From Accumulibacter sp031732795 (lineage in GTDB: Bacteria > Pseudomonadota > Gammaproteobacteria > Burkholderiales > Rhodocyclaceae), in the NCBI GenBank assembly GCA_031732795.1, contig JAVMKC010000057.1:1-24531 (forward strand): a stretch of DNA of 24,531 bases, in the 5' to 3' direction. Positions 15,594 to 24,070 of this stretch are shown here, one piece after another; within the stretch, counting starts at the first letter, position 1, and each line of letters starts with the position of its first letter. Position numbers and translations under genes: made by a program. A model generated the notes under the pieces. The model did not search any database, was not told the origin of the DNA, and was given only the letters and a program-made list of their open reading frames with translations.

Positions 15594-16583
15594 ATGCGCA
15601 TTCTGGTCGCCGGTGCGGGCGCTTGGGGGACCGCACTGGCGATCGCCTTCAGTGCCCAACATGCGGTCGACCTCTGGGCACGCCAACCCGCTGACCGCGA
15701 CGCTCTGCAAAATGATCGTGAAAACCGCAGGTTTCTGCCAGGACATCGCTTCCCGGACGGCCTGAACATCGCCGACGACTTCAAGGTTTCGCTGTCCGCT
15801 GCCGATCTGCTGCTGATCGCCACGCCGATCGCCGGACTGCGGGCGACCGTCAGGCTGATGCGCGAACACGATTTGCGGCGGCCGCTGCTCTGGGCCTGCA
15901 AAGGGCTCGAGGCCGGTACCGCCGTCCTGCCGCATCAGGTGGTGGCCGAGGAACTGGGCGTCGGCGCGGTTTGCGGCGCTCTTTCCGGACCGAGTTTCGC
16001 CGAGGAACTGGCCAGCGGTTTGCCGACGGCGGTGACGCTGGCCGCCAACGATTACGACTTCGCTCAGCAAACCGCGCTGGCTTTGCACAGCCGACGTTTC
16101 CGAATCTATGCCAATGAAGATCTGCCGGGTGTCGAAGTCGGTGGTGCGGTGAAGAACATCATGGCCATCGCTACCGGCATCTGCGATGGTCTCGGTCTGG
16201 GGATGAACGCCCGAGCGGCGTTATTGACCCGCGGGTTGGCCGAAATCGCCCGCTTCGGCGTGGCGATGGGCGGGCATCCGCAGACCTTCATGGGTCTGGC
16301 CGGAATCGGCGATTTGATTCTCACCTGTACCGGTCATCTGTCGCGGAACCGTCAGGTCGGTCTGGCGCTGGCGGCGGGCAAGACGCTGCCGCAAATCCTC
16401 CAGGAACTCGGCCATGTGGCCGAAGGCGTCAGCACGGCTCGCGAAGTGGCGCGTCTCGCCGAACGAATGGCGATCGACATGCCGATCACGCACAGCGTCG
16501 ATGCCATCCTGCACCATCAGGAACCGGCCGCGGCGGCAGTCGAGAAACTGCTCAGTCGCGATCCCAAAATCGAAGCCAGCTAA
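15594..16583 (+). CDS. gpsA: Glycerol-3-phosphate dehydrogenase [NAD(P)+]
   Basis: Reduces dihydroxyacetone phosphate to sn-glycerol 3-phosphate, the backbone of phospholipids. The 329-aa protein has the Rossmann loop GAGAWGTALA (7-16), the conserved CKGLE and SGPSFAEE motifs, the substrate-binding KN in GGAVKNIMAIATG (the catalytic Lys of the family), and GLAGIGDLILTCTG. GGGGAG lies upstream of the ATG. It is the last gene of the rhodanese-grxC-secB block; the cysE of the E. coli order is not found here. Confidence 0.97.
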   Translation: MRILVAGAGAWGTALAIAFSAQHAVDLWARQPADRDALQNDRENRRFLPGHRFPDGLNIADDFKVSLSAADLLLIATPIAGLRATVRLMREHDLRRPLLWACKGLEAGTAVLPHQVVAEELGVGAVCGALSGPSFAEELASGLPTAVTLAANDYDFAQQTALALHSRRFRIYANEDLPGVEVGGAVKNIMAIATGICDGLGLGMNARAALLTRGLAEIARFGVAMGGHPQTFMGLAGIGDLILTCTGHLSRNRQVGLALAAGKTLPQILQELGHVAEGVSTAREVARLAERMAIDMPITHSVDAILHHQEPAAAAVEKLLSRDPKIEAS

Positions 16584-16601
16584 GACGCCGCTGATCGCAG
16601 C

Positions 16602-16642
16602 CACCCGGCCGACGTTCGGATGACCGTTTCAGCGGCCGGGTG
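16602..16642. terminator. GC hairpin between convergent gpsA and lysR-type gene
   Basis: CACCCGGCCG (16602-16611) and CGGCCGGGTG (16633-16642) form a perfect 10-bp stem around a 21-nt loop. It is the only strong structure in the 89-bp gap between two convergent genes, so a bidirectional terminator is likely. No T run follows on either side, which weakens the call. Confidence 0.45.
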
Positions 16643-16672
16643 TCGCTGCGCTGCCGCTGAGTTTCTACTTCC

Positions 16673-17599
16673 TCAAGCGATCGACGGCCAGGCGATCTGG
16701 TCGCTGCACTGCGCGCCGGCGGTCATCGTCCGACACAGCGTGATGAACTCGCTCATCCCGGCTGTATGGAATTTTCGGCGGTGCCAAAGAAAATGAAAGT
16801 TCCGCTGCAAATCGAGGGCCGGTGTGTCGATCGGCACCAGACTGCCGCGGCGGAACGCTTCGCGCAGCGCCAACCGCGAGATGCAGCCGATTCCCAGGCC
16901 GAACTCGACGGCGCGCTTGATCGCTTCGGTGTGTTCGAGTTCCAGCCGGATGCGTGGCCGCCAGGAGACGTGTCGCAACGCCTGATTGAAAGTCTCCCGG
17001 GTGCCGGAGCCGGTTTCGCGGACGATCCACTGCTCGGCGGCCAGTTCATCGGGAGTGGCGGAGCGGCGGAAGGCGAGGGGATGCCCTGGCGCGCAGAAAA
17101 CGATCAGTTCGTCGGCGACCCAACGTTCGACGACCAGCTCCGGATGGCGGCAACTCCCCTCGATCAACCCCAGATCGAGTTCGTGCCGTGCCACCCGATC
17201 GATGATGGTCGCCGTATTGTCCACTTTCAGTTCGACCGTGCTGTCGGGGTGCCGTTTGAGAAAATCGGCGACGATCAACGTCGCCAGATAATTGCCGATG
17301 GTCAACGTCGCCCCGAGTCGCAAATGGCCGTAACCCTTCTGCCCCTGTAGCGCGCGCTCCAAAACCTGGGCCCGCTCGACCAGTTCGACCGCCTGCGGCA
17401 ATAGCGACTGGCCGAATTCATTCAGACGCAACGTTTTGCCGAACCGGTCGAATAATTGGGTGTCGTACAGCCGTTCGAGTTCCGCGAGCGCGGTGCTGGT
17501 CGCCGATTGCGACAGCGCCAATTCCTCACCGGCACGCGAGACGCTGGCGTGACGGGCGACGGCGACGAAAACGCTGATCTGGCGCAAAGTGAATCGCAT
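16673..17599 (-). CDS. LysR-family regulator, FinR-like
   Basis: A 308-aa transcriptional regulator. The N-terminal winged helix-turn-helix (1-60) has RQISVFVAVARHASVSRAGE, split by the turn, and SQSATSTALAELE. The substrate-binding domain runs from about 90 to 290. It is divergent from the ferredoxin-NADP reductase gene with a 99-bp shared control region. In Pseudomonas the LysR regulator FinR is encoded in the same way and activates fpr under superoxide or sulfite-related stress. The FinR assignment rests on this arrangement. No good ribosome binding site precedes the ATG at 17599. The gene converges on gpsA. Confidence 0.9.
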   Translation of the reverse strand: MRFTLRQISVFVAVARHASVSRAGEELALSQSATSTALAELERLYDTQLFDRFGKTLRLNEFGQSLLPQAVELVERAQVLERALQGQKGYGHLRLGATLTIGNYLATLIVADFLKRHPDSTVELKVDNTATIIDRVARHELDLGLIEGSCRHPELVVERWVADELIVFCAPGHPLAFRRSATPDELAAEQWIVRETGSGTRETFNQALRHVSWRPRIRLELEHTEAIKRAVEFGLGIGCISRLALREAFRRGSLVPIDTPALDLQRNFHFLWHRRKFHTAGMSEFITLCRTMTAGAQCSDQIAWPSIA

Positions 17600-17618
17600 A
17601 TCGGTGAAATAGATAAGG

Positions 17619-17631
17619 TTTATTCAATAAA
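17619..17631. promoter_or_regulatory. LysR-type box (T-N11-A) in the finR-fpr intergenic region
   Basis: TTTATT-C-AATAAA is a perfect 6-bp inverted repeat with one central base and fits the T-N11-A rule of LysR-family sites. It lies between the divergent genes, 68 bp before fpr and 20 bp before the regulator ATG. TAAAAT (17640-17645) just downstream is a possible -10 of fpr, which would place the box at the -35 region, as for an activator. Confidence 0.6.
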
Positions 17632-17698
17632 TCCATTTTTAAAATATAGCATCGCCGCTTACGATACCGTTCATCACTCACCCTTGCCGAGCAAAGCG

Positions 17699-18475
17699 AT
17701 GACCCCTTTTTATACCCAACGTGTCATTGCCGTCCATCACTGGAATGACAACCTGTTCAGCTTTCGTACCACTCGAGATTCCGGGCTGCGCTTCATCAAC
17801 GGTCAATTCGTGATGATCGGTCTGCCGCAGGAAGGTCGCCCGCTGACCCGGGCATACAGCATCGCCAGTGCTAACCACGATGATTTTCTTGAATTTTTCA
17901 GCATCAAGGTGCCTAACGGACCCTTGACCTCGAAATTGCAACATCTGGCGGTCGGCGACGAAATTCTCGTCAGCCGCAAGCCGACCGGTACGCTGGTCCT
18001 GCGCGACCTGCGCCCCGGCAAACGGCTCTACCTGTTGGCGACCGGCACCGGCTTGGCACCGTTCATCAGCCTGATCCAGGACCCGGAAACCTACGAACGT
18101 TTCGAAAAAGTGATCGTGGTGCACGGCGTTCGCTGGATCAAGGATTTGGCGTACAGCGATTTCATCACCCGCCAACTGCCACAGCACGACTACTTCGCCG
18201 AAATGATCCGTGACAAGCTGCTCTACTACCCGGCGGTGACCCGCGAAGCGCACCAACACCGCGGCCGAATCACCACCTTGATCGACAGCGGACAACTGTT
18301 TGCCGATCTCGGCCTGCCGCCGTTGGATCCCTGCGAAGACCGGATCATGCTCTGCGGCAGCCCGGCAATGCTCAAGGATTGCAGCCATCTGCTCGATGCC
18401 CGCGGTTTTCAAGTGTCGCCATATATCGGCGCGCAGGGCGATTACGTCATTGAGCGTGCTTTCGTCGACAAATAG
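17699..18475 (+). CDS. fpr: Ferredoxin/flavodoxin-NADP+ reductase
   Basis: FAD enzyme that passes electrons between NADPH and ferredoxin or flavodoxin, supplying Fe-S cluster assembly and redox defence. The 258-aa protein has the FAD motif RAYSIAS near residue 55, the NADP-binding start LLATGTGLAPFISL near 112, and the CGSPAM motif near 218. The C terminus ends ERAFVDK, close to the AFVEK tail of the Azotobacter/Rhodobacter-type enzymes, in which the tail covers the flavin. The ATG at 17699 is where the family begins; the open frame upstream is an artefact of the divergent control region. Confidence 0.95.
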   Translation: MTPFYTQRVIAVHHWNDNLFSFRTTRDSGLRFINGQFVMIGLPQEGRPLTRAYSIASANHDDFLEFFSIKVPNGPLTSKLQHLAVGDEILVSRKPTGTLVLRDLRPGKRLYLLATGTGLAPFISLIQDPETYERFEKVIVVHGVRWIKDLAYSDFITRQLPQHDYFAEMIRDKLLYYPAVTREAHQHRGRITTLIDSGQLFADLGLPPLDPCEDRIMLCGSPAMLKDCSHLLDARGFQVSPYIGAQGDYVIERAFVDK

Positions 18476-18594
18476 TCTTTAGCGCGCCAATTCGTGTCGT
18501 CCCGCGTCTTCTCGCATCGTCTCGGGTAGACTGACGGTTTTGCGCCTCCCTGCCGGGAGCCGCCGACCGCTTTTTCACTCGACCGACTCCAACC

Positions 18595-20259
<1,665 letters not shown>

Positions 20260-20642
20260 ACGCATCGCTTTGTTGAGTCGGCTTGCAACGCCGGCGGCGG
20301 TGCGCGGCGCATGACCCTGGATGTGCCGTCATCGGACACTATGGCGCACCCTGAGGCAGGGAAATCGCTGCCTGCAGGATCCTTGCCGGCGTGATGATTG
20401 ATCTGCCACGCCGTCGGCCCGTTTTCCCCGATTATTTCTTGTGACCGAGGATCATCACATGTCGTGATCCCATTCGACTCGTCGCACGTTCGACCGGCTC
20501 GCTGGCTGGGCGTCCGGCTTTGCGCGAATCGTCATGATCGATCTCATCCGGCGGCTCAATCCGGCTGCATCTGGAATGGTGCCGCCGACAATTCTGCGTC
20601 AATCGCTACGGGCTTTCCTGCGGGGAAACGACCTCGCCATAG
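20260..20642. other. Noncoding stretch after ettA
   Basis: About 380 bp without a convincing gene. Two modest hairpins are visible: AGGCAG/CTGCCT (20354-20359 with 20368-20373) and CGGCGTG/CACGCCG (20387-20393 with 20407-20413). The second is followed by a short TTTT and may be the ettA terminator, though it lies 130 bp from the stop. Nothing else is recognised. Confidence 0.5.
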
Positions 20643-20690
20643 TTATTGGCAATTGAATCAATGCCAATAATTAATTAGACTAATCAATTG
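20643..20690 (+). promoter_or_regulatory. Candidate promoter and dyad operators of katA
   Basis: The AT content rises sharply here. A -35-like TTGGCA (20647-20652) and -10-like ATTAAT (20670-20675) are 17 bp apart. Overlapping them are a perfect 9-bp inverted repeat TTATTGGCA/TGCCAATAA (20643-20651 with 20662-20670) and two short dyads, ATTGA-A-TCAAT (20652-20662) and ATTAG-A-CTAAT (20674-20684). The centres of the two short dyads are 22 bp apart, the distance between dyads in a LysR-type tetramer site such as that of OxyR. The bases do not match the OxyR ATAG consensus, so the regulator is unknown. Confidence 0.5.
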
Positions 20691-20708
20691 TCGCGCCATA
20701 GACTACGG

Positions 20709-20746
20709 TCATCGGGCTTCCAGCTGTTCGATTGGCAACCCGATGA
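20709..20746 (+). promoter_or_regulatory. Hairpin in the katA leader
   Basis: TCATCGGG (20709-20716) pairs with CCCGATGA (20739-20746). Inside it TT/AA and CCA/TGG extend the stem past single-base bulges, to about 13 bp with a 10-nt loop. It would lie at the 5' end of the katA transcript, about 20 nt before a small ORF. No T run follows at once (TTCTTT), so it is more likely an RNA stability or control element than a plain terminator. Confidence 0.5.
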
Positions 20747-20767
20747 TTCTTTGAGAAAGAAGCGAAG

Positions 20768-20860
20768 ATGGTTTTCCCGATCGTAACGCAATTGGTCGAC
20801 GCGCGTTTTCCCAAGGAAGCGTGCATCGAAATGCTGGCTGCTATCGCCGCAGCTTACTGA
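20768..20860 (+). CDS. Possible 30-aa leader ORF before katA
   Basis: ATG at 20768 opens a 30-residue ORF that starts MVFPIVTQLVDARFPKEA and ends in an Ala-rich hydrophobic stretch with AAIAAAY. A purine-rich GAGAAAGAAG lies upstream as a weak ribosome binding site. It stops 22 nt before the katA ATG, and the strong katA site (AGAGGAG) lies in that gap, so translation of the two could be coupled. I do not recognise the peptide. It could be a small protein, a leader peptide, or chance; the tidy placement is the main argument in its favour. Confidence 0.35.
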   Translation: MVFPIVTQLVDARFPKEACIEMLAAIAAAY

Positions 20861-20882
20861 TTTTCAATAGAGGAGCCGACTC

Positions 20883-22358
20883 ATGACTACCAAAAAACTC
20901 ACCACGGCGGCCGGCGCACCGGTCGTCGACAACCAGAACACCCTCACCGCCGGTCCGCGCGGCCCAGTGCTGTTGCAAGACATTTGGCTGCTCGAAAAGC
21001 TTGCCCACTTCGATCGCGAAGTGATTCCGGAGCGTCGCATGCACGCCAAAGGTTCGGGCGCTTATGGCACCTTTACCGTGACGCACGATATCCGCCAATA
21101 CACCCGCGCCAAGATCTTTTCGGAAATTGGCAAGAAAACCGAACTCTTCGCCCGCTTCACCACCGTTGCCGGCGAACGGGGTGCCGCCGATGCGGAGCGC
21201 GATATCCGCGGTTTTGCCGTCAAGTTCTACACCGAAGAAGGGAACTGGGATCTGGTCGGCAACAACACGCCGGTCTTCTTTCTGCGCGACCCGCTGAAAT
21301 TCCCGGACCTCAATCACGCCGTCAAGCGCGATCCGCGAACCAATATGCGCAGTGCCCGCAACAACTGGGATTTCTGGACCTCGCTGCCGGAAGCCCTGCA
21401 CCAGATCACCATCGTGATGAGCGAACGCGGTATCCCCGCCACCTATCGACACATGCACGGTTTCGGTTCGCACACTTTCAGTTTCATCAACGCCGCCAAC
21501 GAACGCTTCTGGGTCAAGTTCCATTTCCGCTCCCGGCAGGGGATCCGTAATCTCAGCGACGCGGAAGCGGCAGCGCTCATCGGCCAGGATCGGGAAAGCC
21601 ATCAGCGTGACCTCTTCGAGAGTATCGAGAGGGGTGATTTTCCGCGATGGACGCTTTATGTCCAGATCATGCCGGAGAGGGAGGCGTCGACGGTATCCTA
21701 CAATCCTTTCGATCTGACCAAGGTCTGGCCGCACGCCGACTATCCCCTGATCGAGGTCGGCGTGATGGAATTGAACCGCAATCCGGAGAACTTCTTTGCT
21801 GAAGTCGAGCAGTCGGCGTTCAATCCGGCCGCGGTGGTGCCTGGAATCTCTTTCTCCCCGGACAAAATGCTGCAGGCGCGATTGTTCTCCTACGGCGACG
21901 CCCAGCGTTATCGGCTGGGTGTCAATCATCACCAGATTCCGGTCAATGCGCCGCGTTGTCCATTCCACAGCTACCATCGTGACGGGGCCATGCGCGTCGA
22001 TGGCAACCACGGCGGCACGCTCGGTTACCAACCGAACAGCTACGATCAGTGGCAGGAGCAGCCGGATTATCGCGAACCGCCGCTATCGATCGACGGCGCG
22101 GCGGATCACTGGAATCATCGCTTGGACGACGATTACTATTCGCAGCCTGGCAAACTCTTCCGGCTGATGAAGGCCAAGGCGCAGCAAGCCTTGTTCGCCA
22201 ACACGGCGCGGGCGATGGGTGATGCGCCGGAGGAAATCAAGATCCGTCACATTGGCAATTGTTTCAAGGCCGATCCGGCCTATGGTGCCGGAGTCGCCGC
22301 GGCACTCGGTATTCCGCTCGGTCAGGTGACGGGCGATCGAACGGCTACGAGCGTCTAG
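20883..22358 (+). CDS. katA: Monofunctional haem catalase (small-subunit type)
   Basis: Breaks hydrogen peroxide down to water and oxygen. The 491-aa length and the lack of a C-terminal flavodoxin-like domain place it with the small-subunit catalases. The catalytic His54 stands in the signature FDREVIPERRMHAKGSGAYG, the active-site Asn is in GNNTPVFF (127-128), and the haem ligand Tyr337 is in RLFSYGDAQRY. AGAGGAG lies 7 nt before the ATG, a strong ribosome binding site. Upstream are a dyad-rich promoter region, a leader hairpin and a 30-codon ORF, suggesting regulated expression. Confidence 0.97.
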   Translation: MTTKKLTTAAGAPVVDNQNTLTAGPRGPVLLQDIWLLEKLAHFDREVIPERRMHAKGSGAYGTFTVTHDIRQYTRAKIFSEIGKKTELFARFTTVAGERGAADAERDIRGFAVKFYTEEGNWDLVGNNTPVFFLRDPLKFPDLNHAVKRDPRTNMRSARNNWDFWTSLPEALHQITIVMSERGIPATYRHMHGFGSHTFSFINAANERFWVKFHFRSRQGIRNLSDAEAAALIGQDRESHQRDLFESIERGDFPRWTLYVQIMPEREASTVSYNPFDLTKVWPHADYPLIEVGVMELNRNPENFFAEVEQSAFNPAAVVPGISFSPDKMLQARLFSYGDAQRYRLGVNHHQIPVNAPRCPFHSYHRDGAMRVDGNHGGTLGYQPNSYDQWQEQPDYREPPLSIDGAADHWNHRLDDDYYSQPGKLFRLMKAKAQQALFANTARAMGDAPEEIKIRHIGNCFKADPAYGAGVAAALGIPLGQVTGDRTATSV

Positions 22359-22498
22359 GCGCCTGTCGGGCTTGAACGATCGTTGCGAGCCGAGTGGGAA
22401 AAACTGGACCGCTTGCCCACCGGCGCAATAGATCAACTTCAAGTCCGACCGGTTCCTGGACCTTCGTTCGGCTGATGAGCTTACCAATGGATTCGCGC

Positions 22499-22590
22499 CA
22501 TATCGCGCCAAGCACCACGACGGTGGCTGTGTAGCGGGACTTGTCACGCCGCATGGGGCTGGAAGGCGCGATTTGCGGTAAGCGCTTGGG
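22499..22590 (+). pseudogene. Possible remnant of an IS3-family transposase (OrfB)
   Basis: In one plus-strand frame a short stretch reads HIAPST, a stop, then RDLSRRMGLEGAICGKR. The last part resembles the conserved TVARLMRRMGLxGAIRGK block before the integrase core of IS3-family OrfB. The in-frame stop and the lack of any further match on either side mean that at most a decayed scrap is left. No terminal inverted repeats were found. The surrounding 22359-22740 holds no convincing gene. Confidence 0.28.
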
Positions 22591-22743
22591 TGAATCGAAG
22601 TGCCGGCTCAAGCCGGCTGGCTCTGGCCGCAAGGTGGTCGCTCGTCCGTGCTTCCATAGCCGACTCTGCCCTGACCATTGCCGGCCTCCCATAGGCTACT
22701 GGTCCTTGCGCGATGTGTCTTGATATAACGCAGTTCGATCCGG

Positions 22744-22771
22744 CAGGGTTTGGGCATGGAACCCAACCCTG
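22744..22771. repeat. Hairpin in the katA/PEP-CTERM intergenic region
   Basis: CAGGGTT (22744-22750) pairs with AACCCTG (22765-22771), and inside a one-base bulge GGG pairs with CCC, leaving a 7-nt loop. It marks the edge between GC-rich decayed DNA and the AT-rich region before the PEP-CTERM gene. It may be a terminator without an immediate T run, or a repeat unit; only one copy is seen in the window. Confidence 0.4.
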
Positions 22772-22889
22772 GCGGTGTGCGCCAATTTTGTCGAAAAATT
22801 TTACATTCTTGAACAATGAGCCCAAATGACTACAGGAATTTAATGATTATTAATTTGATTTAATACGATATAATTTTCATTCAAATAAG

Positions 22890-22905
22890 TGGCATGATAG
22901 GTGCT
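22890..22905 (+). promoter_or_regulatory. Sigma-54-like promoter of the PEP-CTERM gene
   Basis: TGGCATG-ATAG-GTGCT fits the -24/-12 consensus TGGCAYR-N4-TTGCW with one mismatch (G for the first T of the -12 element). It lies 49 bp before the ATG, leaving a leader of about 40 nt that contains the ribosome binding site AAGGGA. Floc-forming betaproteobacteria are known to drive PEP-CTERM genes with RpoN and the PrsK/PrsR system. A sigma-70-like TATAAT at 22869-22874 is an alternative, but it lacks a good -35. Confidence 0.5.
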
Positions 22906-22954
22906 TTCGTTGGCATGCGGTACTTCTGCTAACAAACAATAAGGGACCAAAATC

Positions 22955-23569
22955 ATGTCAAGAATTCTAAGCGCATTGGTGGCTACACTCGTGGCCTCCG
23001 GCATTTCCACTGGTGTTCATGCCGCACCAACTTCCGAGTGGGCCTCCAGTGTCATCAGTTTCAGTTCCCAGTGGAGTTCTGGTAGTTGGTCCGCTGCCCA
23101 GACGCTCGGCGCTCCTGATACCTTCGCATATGGGGACATCGCCACCTCCTGGGCGCCGCTTCCCGCAAACGGCTCGCTGGAGTATGTGACCCTTGGTTTC
23201 CTGACGCCGACCTATTCCAGCGGTGCCACGATCCGCGAAACCTATGGCAACGGTTTTGTTTACCGGGTAGACGCGTTGGATGCCAGCAATGTTCTGCACA
23301 CGGTCTGGAGCGGTACCGATTCCAGCCTGCCGGGCGCACCGGCGGATTTTTCGATCTCATGGTCTCCGACCAGTTTCCTGACAACCGGTCTCAAGATTTA
23401 TGTGAATACGGATCACGATCCGCGTGCGTGGGAAGAAATCGACGCTGTCCAACTGGTTGGCGATACGACTCCCACGAATGGCGGAAACGTTCCCGAACCC
23501 GCTTCGCTGGCGCTGTTCGGCCTGGGTCTCCCCGGTCTGCTGCTTGGCCGGCGCAAGCGTCAGCGCTGA
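22955..23569 (+). CDS. PEP-CTERM sorted surface/exopolysaccharide-associated protein
   Basis: A 204-aa exported protein with an N-terminal signal peptide (about 1-24, ending VHAA) and a C-terminal sorting tail of 26 residues. The tail consists of VPEP at 179-182, a hydrophobic Leu/Gly helix and a basic end RRKRQR. Such tails are cut by exosortase EpsH/XrtA, which needs a separate locus not in this window. The middle domain (about 28-165), with ASSVISFSSQWS, LGAPDTFAYGD, RETYGNGF and WEEIDAVQL, looks like a beta-sandwich of the discoidin (F5/8 type C) kind, which often binds glycans. Function is probably in the extracellular matrix or in floc formation. AAGGGA precedes the ATG. Confidence 0.92.
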   Translation: MSRILSALVATLVASGISTGVHAAPTSEWASSVISFSSQWSSGSWSAAQTLGAPDTFAYGDIATSWAPLPANGSLEYVTLGFLTPTYSSGATIRETYGNGFVYRVDALDASNVLHTVWSGTDSSLPGAPADFSISWSPTSFLTTGLKIYVNTDHDPRAWEEIDAVQLVGDTTPTNGGNVPEPASLALFGLGLPGLLLGRRKRQR

Positions 23570-23865
23570 TCCTTCGCGTTGATCCTTCTTGCACCTGCTT
23601 TTGATCGGCGCCGCGCTCAGGTTTTGCATGCAACATTTCCCGGCTCCGGCGTTGTCTTGCGAGGAGAAAGCCTAACCTTGCCATCCTCTCCTTCCTGAGC
23701 ACGGGTTGATATCACCCAACCGCGCGTCGCCGACCTGCGCGGGGAAGGCGGCGCGCCGGTCGACAAACTCGTGCCGGAAGATTGTTCCTCGGTTCAGCGA
23801 ACGCTCACGTGTCTACGGAGCGGGGCGATCCAGTTCCAGTAACGGTTTCATTGCCGCGTCGCCTT
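23570..23865. other. Noncoding or decayed stretch after the PEP-CTERM gene
   Basis: About 300 bp with no gene that I can support. One plus-strand frame (23699-23842) stays open for 47 codons with a coding-like look (VDITQPRVADLRGEGG) but has no start codon, ribosome binding site or known domain. No clear terminator for the PEP-CTERM gene is seen. Confidence 0.5.
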
Positions 23866-23949
23866 TTACGACGACCGGGTACGCCGTCGGTTTTCCCGCC
23901 ACAGTAGCCCGAGTCCAGCCGTGACGAGCCAGAGGCTGGCCGGTAACAA
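23866..23949 (-). pseudogene. Orphan PEP-CTERM (VPLPA-like) sorting tail
   Basis: On the minus strand, 27 codons before a TAA read LLPASLWLVTAGLGLLW and then a basic end RENRRRTRSS. This is the layout of a PEP-CTERM tail of the VPLPA kind: a LPASLWL motif, a short Leu/Gly helix and an arginine cluster. Upstream in the same frame there is a stop (near 23978) after only about ten further codons, and no protein body exists. It therefore looks like the 3' end of a lost gene, cut off where the mobile-element-like motif begins. Confidence 0.5.
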
Positions 23950-23952
23950 AAT

Positions 23953-23973
23953 AGTGGGGTCAGGTCTTGCATT
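23953..23973. repeat. Motif resembling RAYT/REP-associated flanking sequence
   Basis: GTGGGGTCAGGTCTTGCATT resembles a sequence that I recall next to REP-associated Y1 transposase genes in betaproteobacteria. No transposase is encoded beside it and no second or inverted copy is in the window, so at most it is a solo remnant. It directly abuts the orphan sorting tail, which makes it a plausible break point. Confidence 0.3.
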
Positions 23974-24070
23974 TAATCATTTTCCGGCTAAGAAATAGAG
24001 GGATAGCCCATGGTTTCCTTCATCCTGCCTCCCTGGCCAACGCCACGGCCCTGCGCGACGATCCCCCACT

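Noticed and set aside
20690..20730. OxyR site overlapping the CATAG at about 20695.
   Set aside because: Only one ATAG element matches; the following three positions of the ATAG-N7-CTAT pattern do not.
20841..22031. 396-codon frame antisense to katA.
   Set aside because: Catalase residues are all present on the plus strand; the antisense frame is a shadow of GC-rich third positions.
22910..22930. Second sigma-54-like TGGCATG before the PEP-CTERM gene.
   Set aside because: The -12 part reads ACTTC in place of TTGCW, a poor match; the upstream site is much better.
23699..23842. 47-codon coding-like plus-strand frame with VDITQPRVADLRGEGG.
   Set aside because: No start codon, no ribosome binding site and no family match; too short to call a gene fragment.
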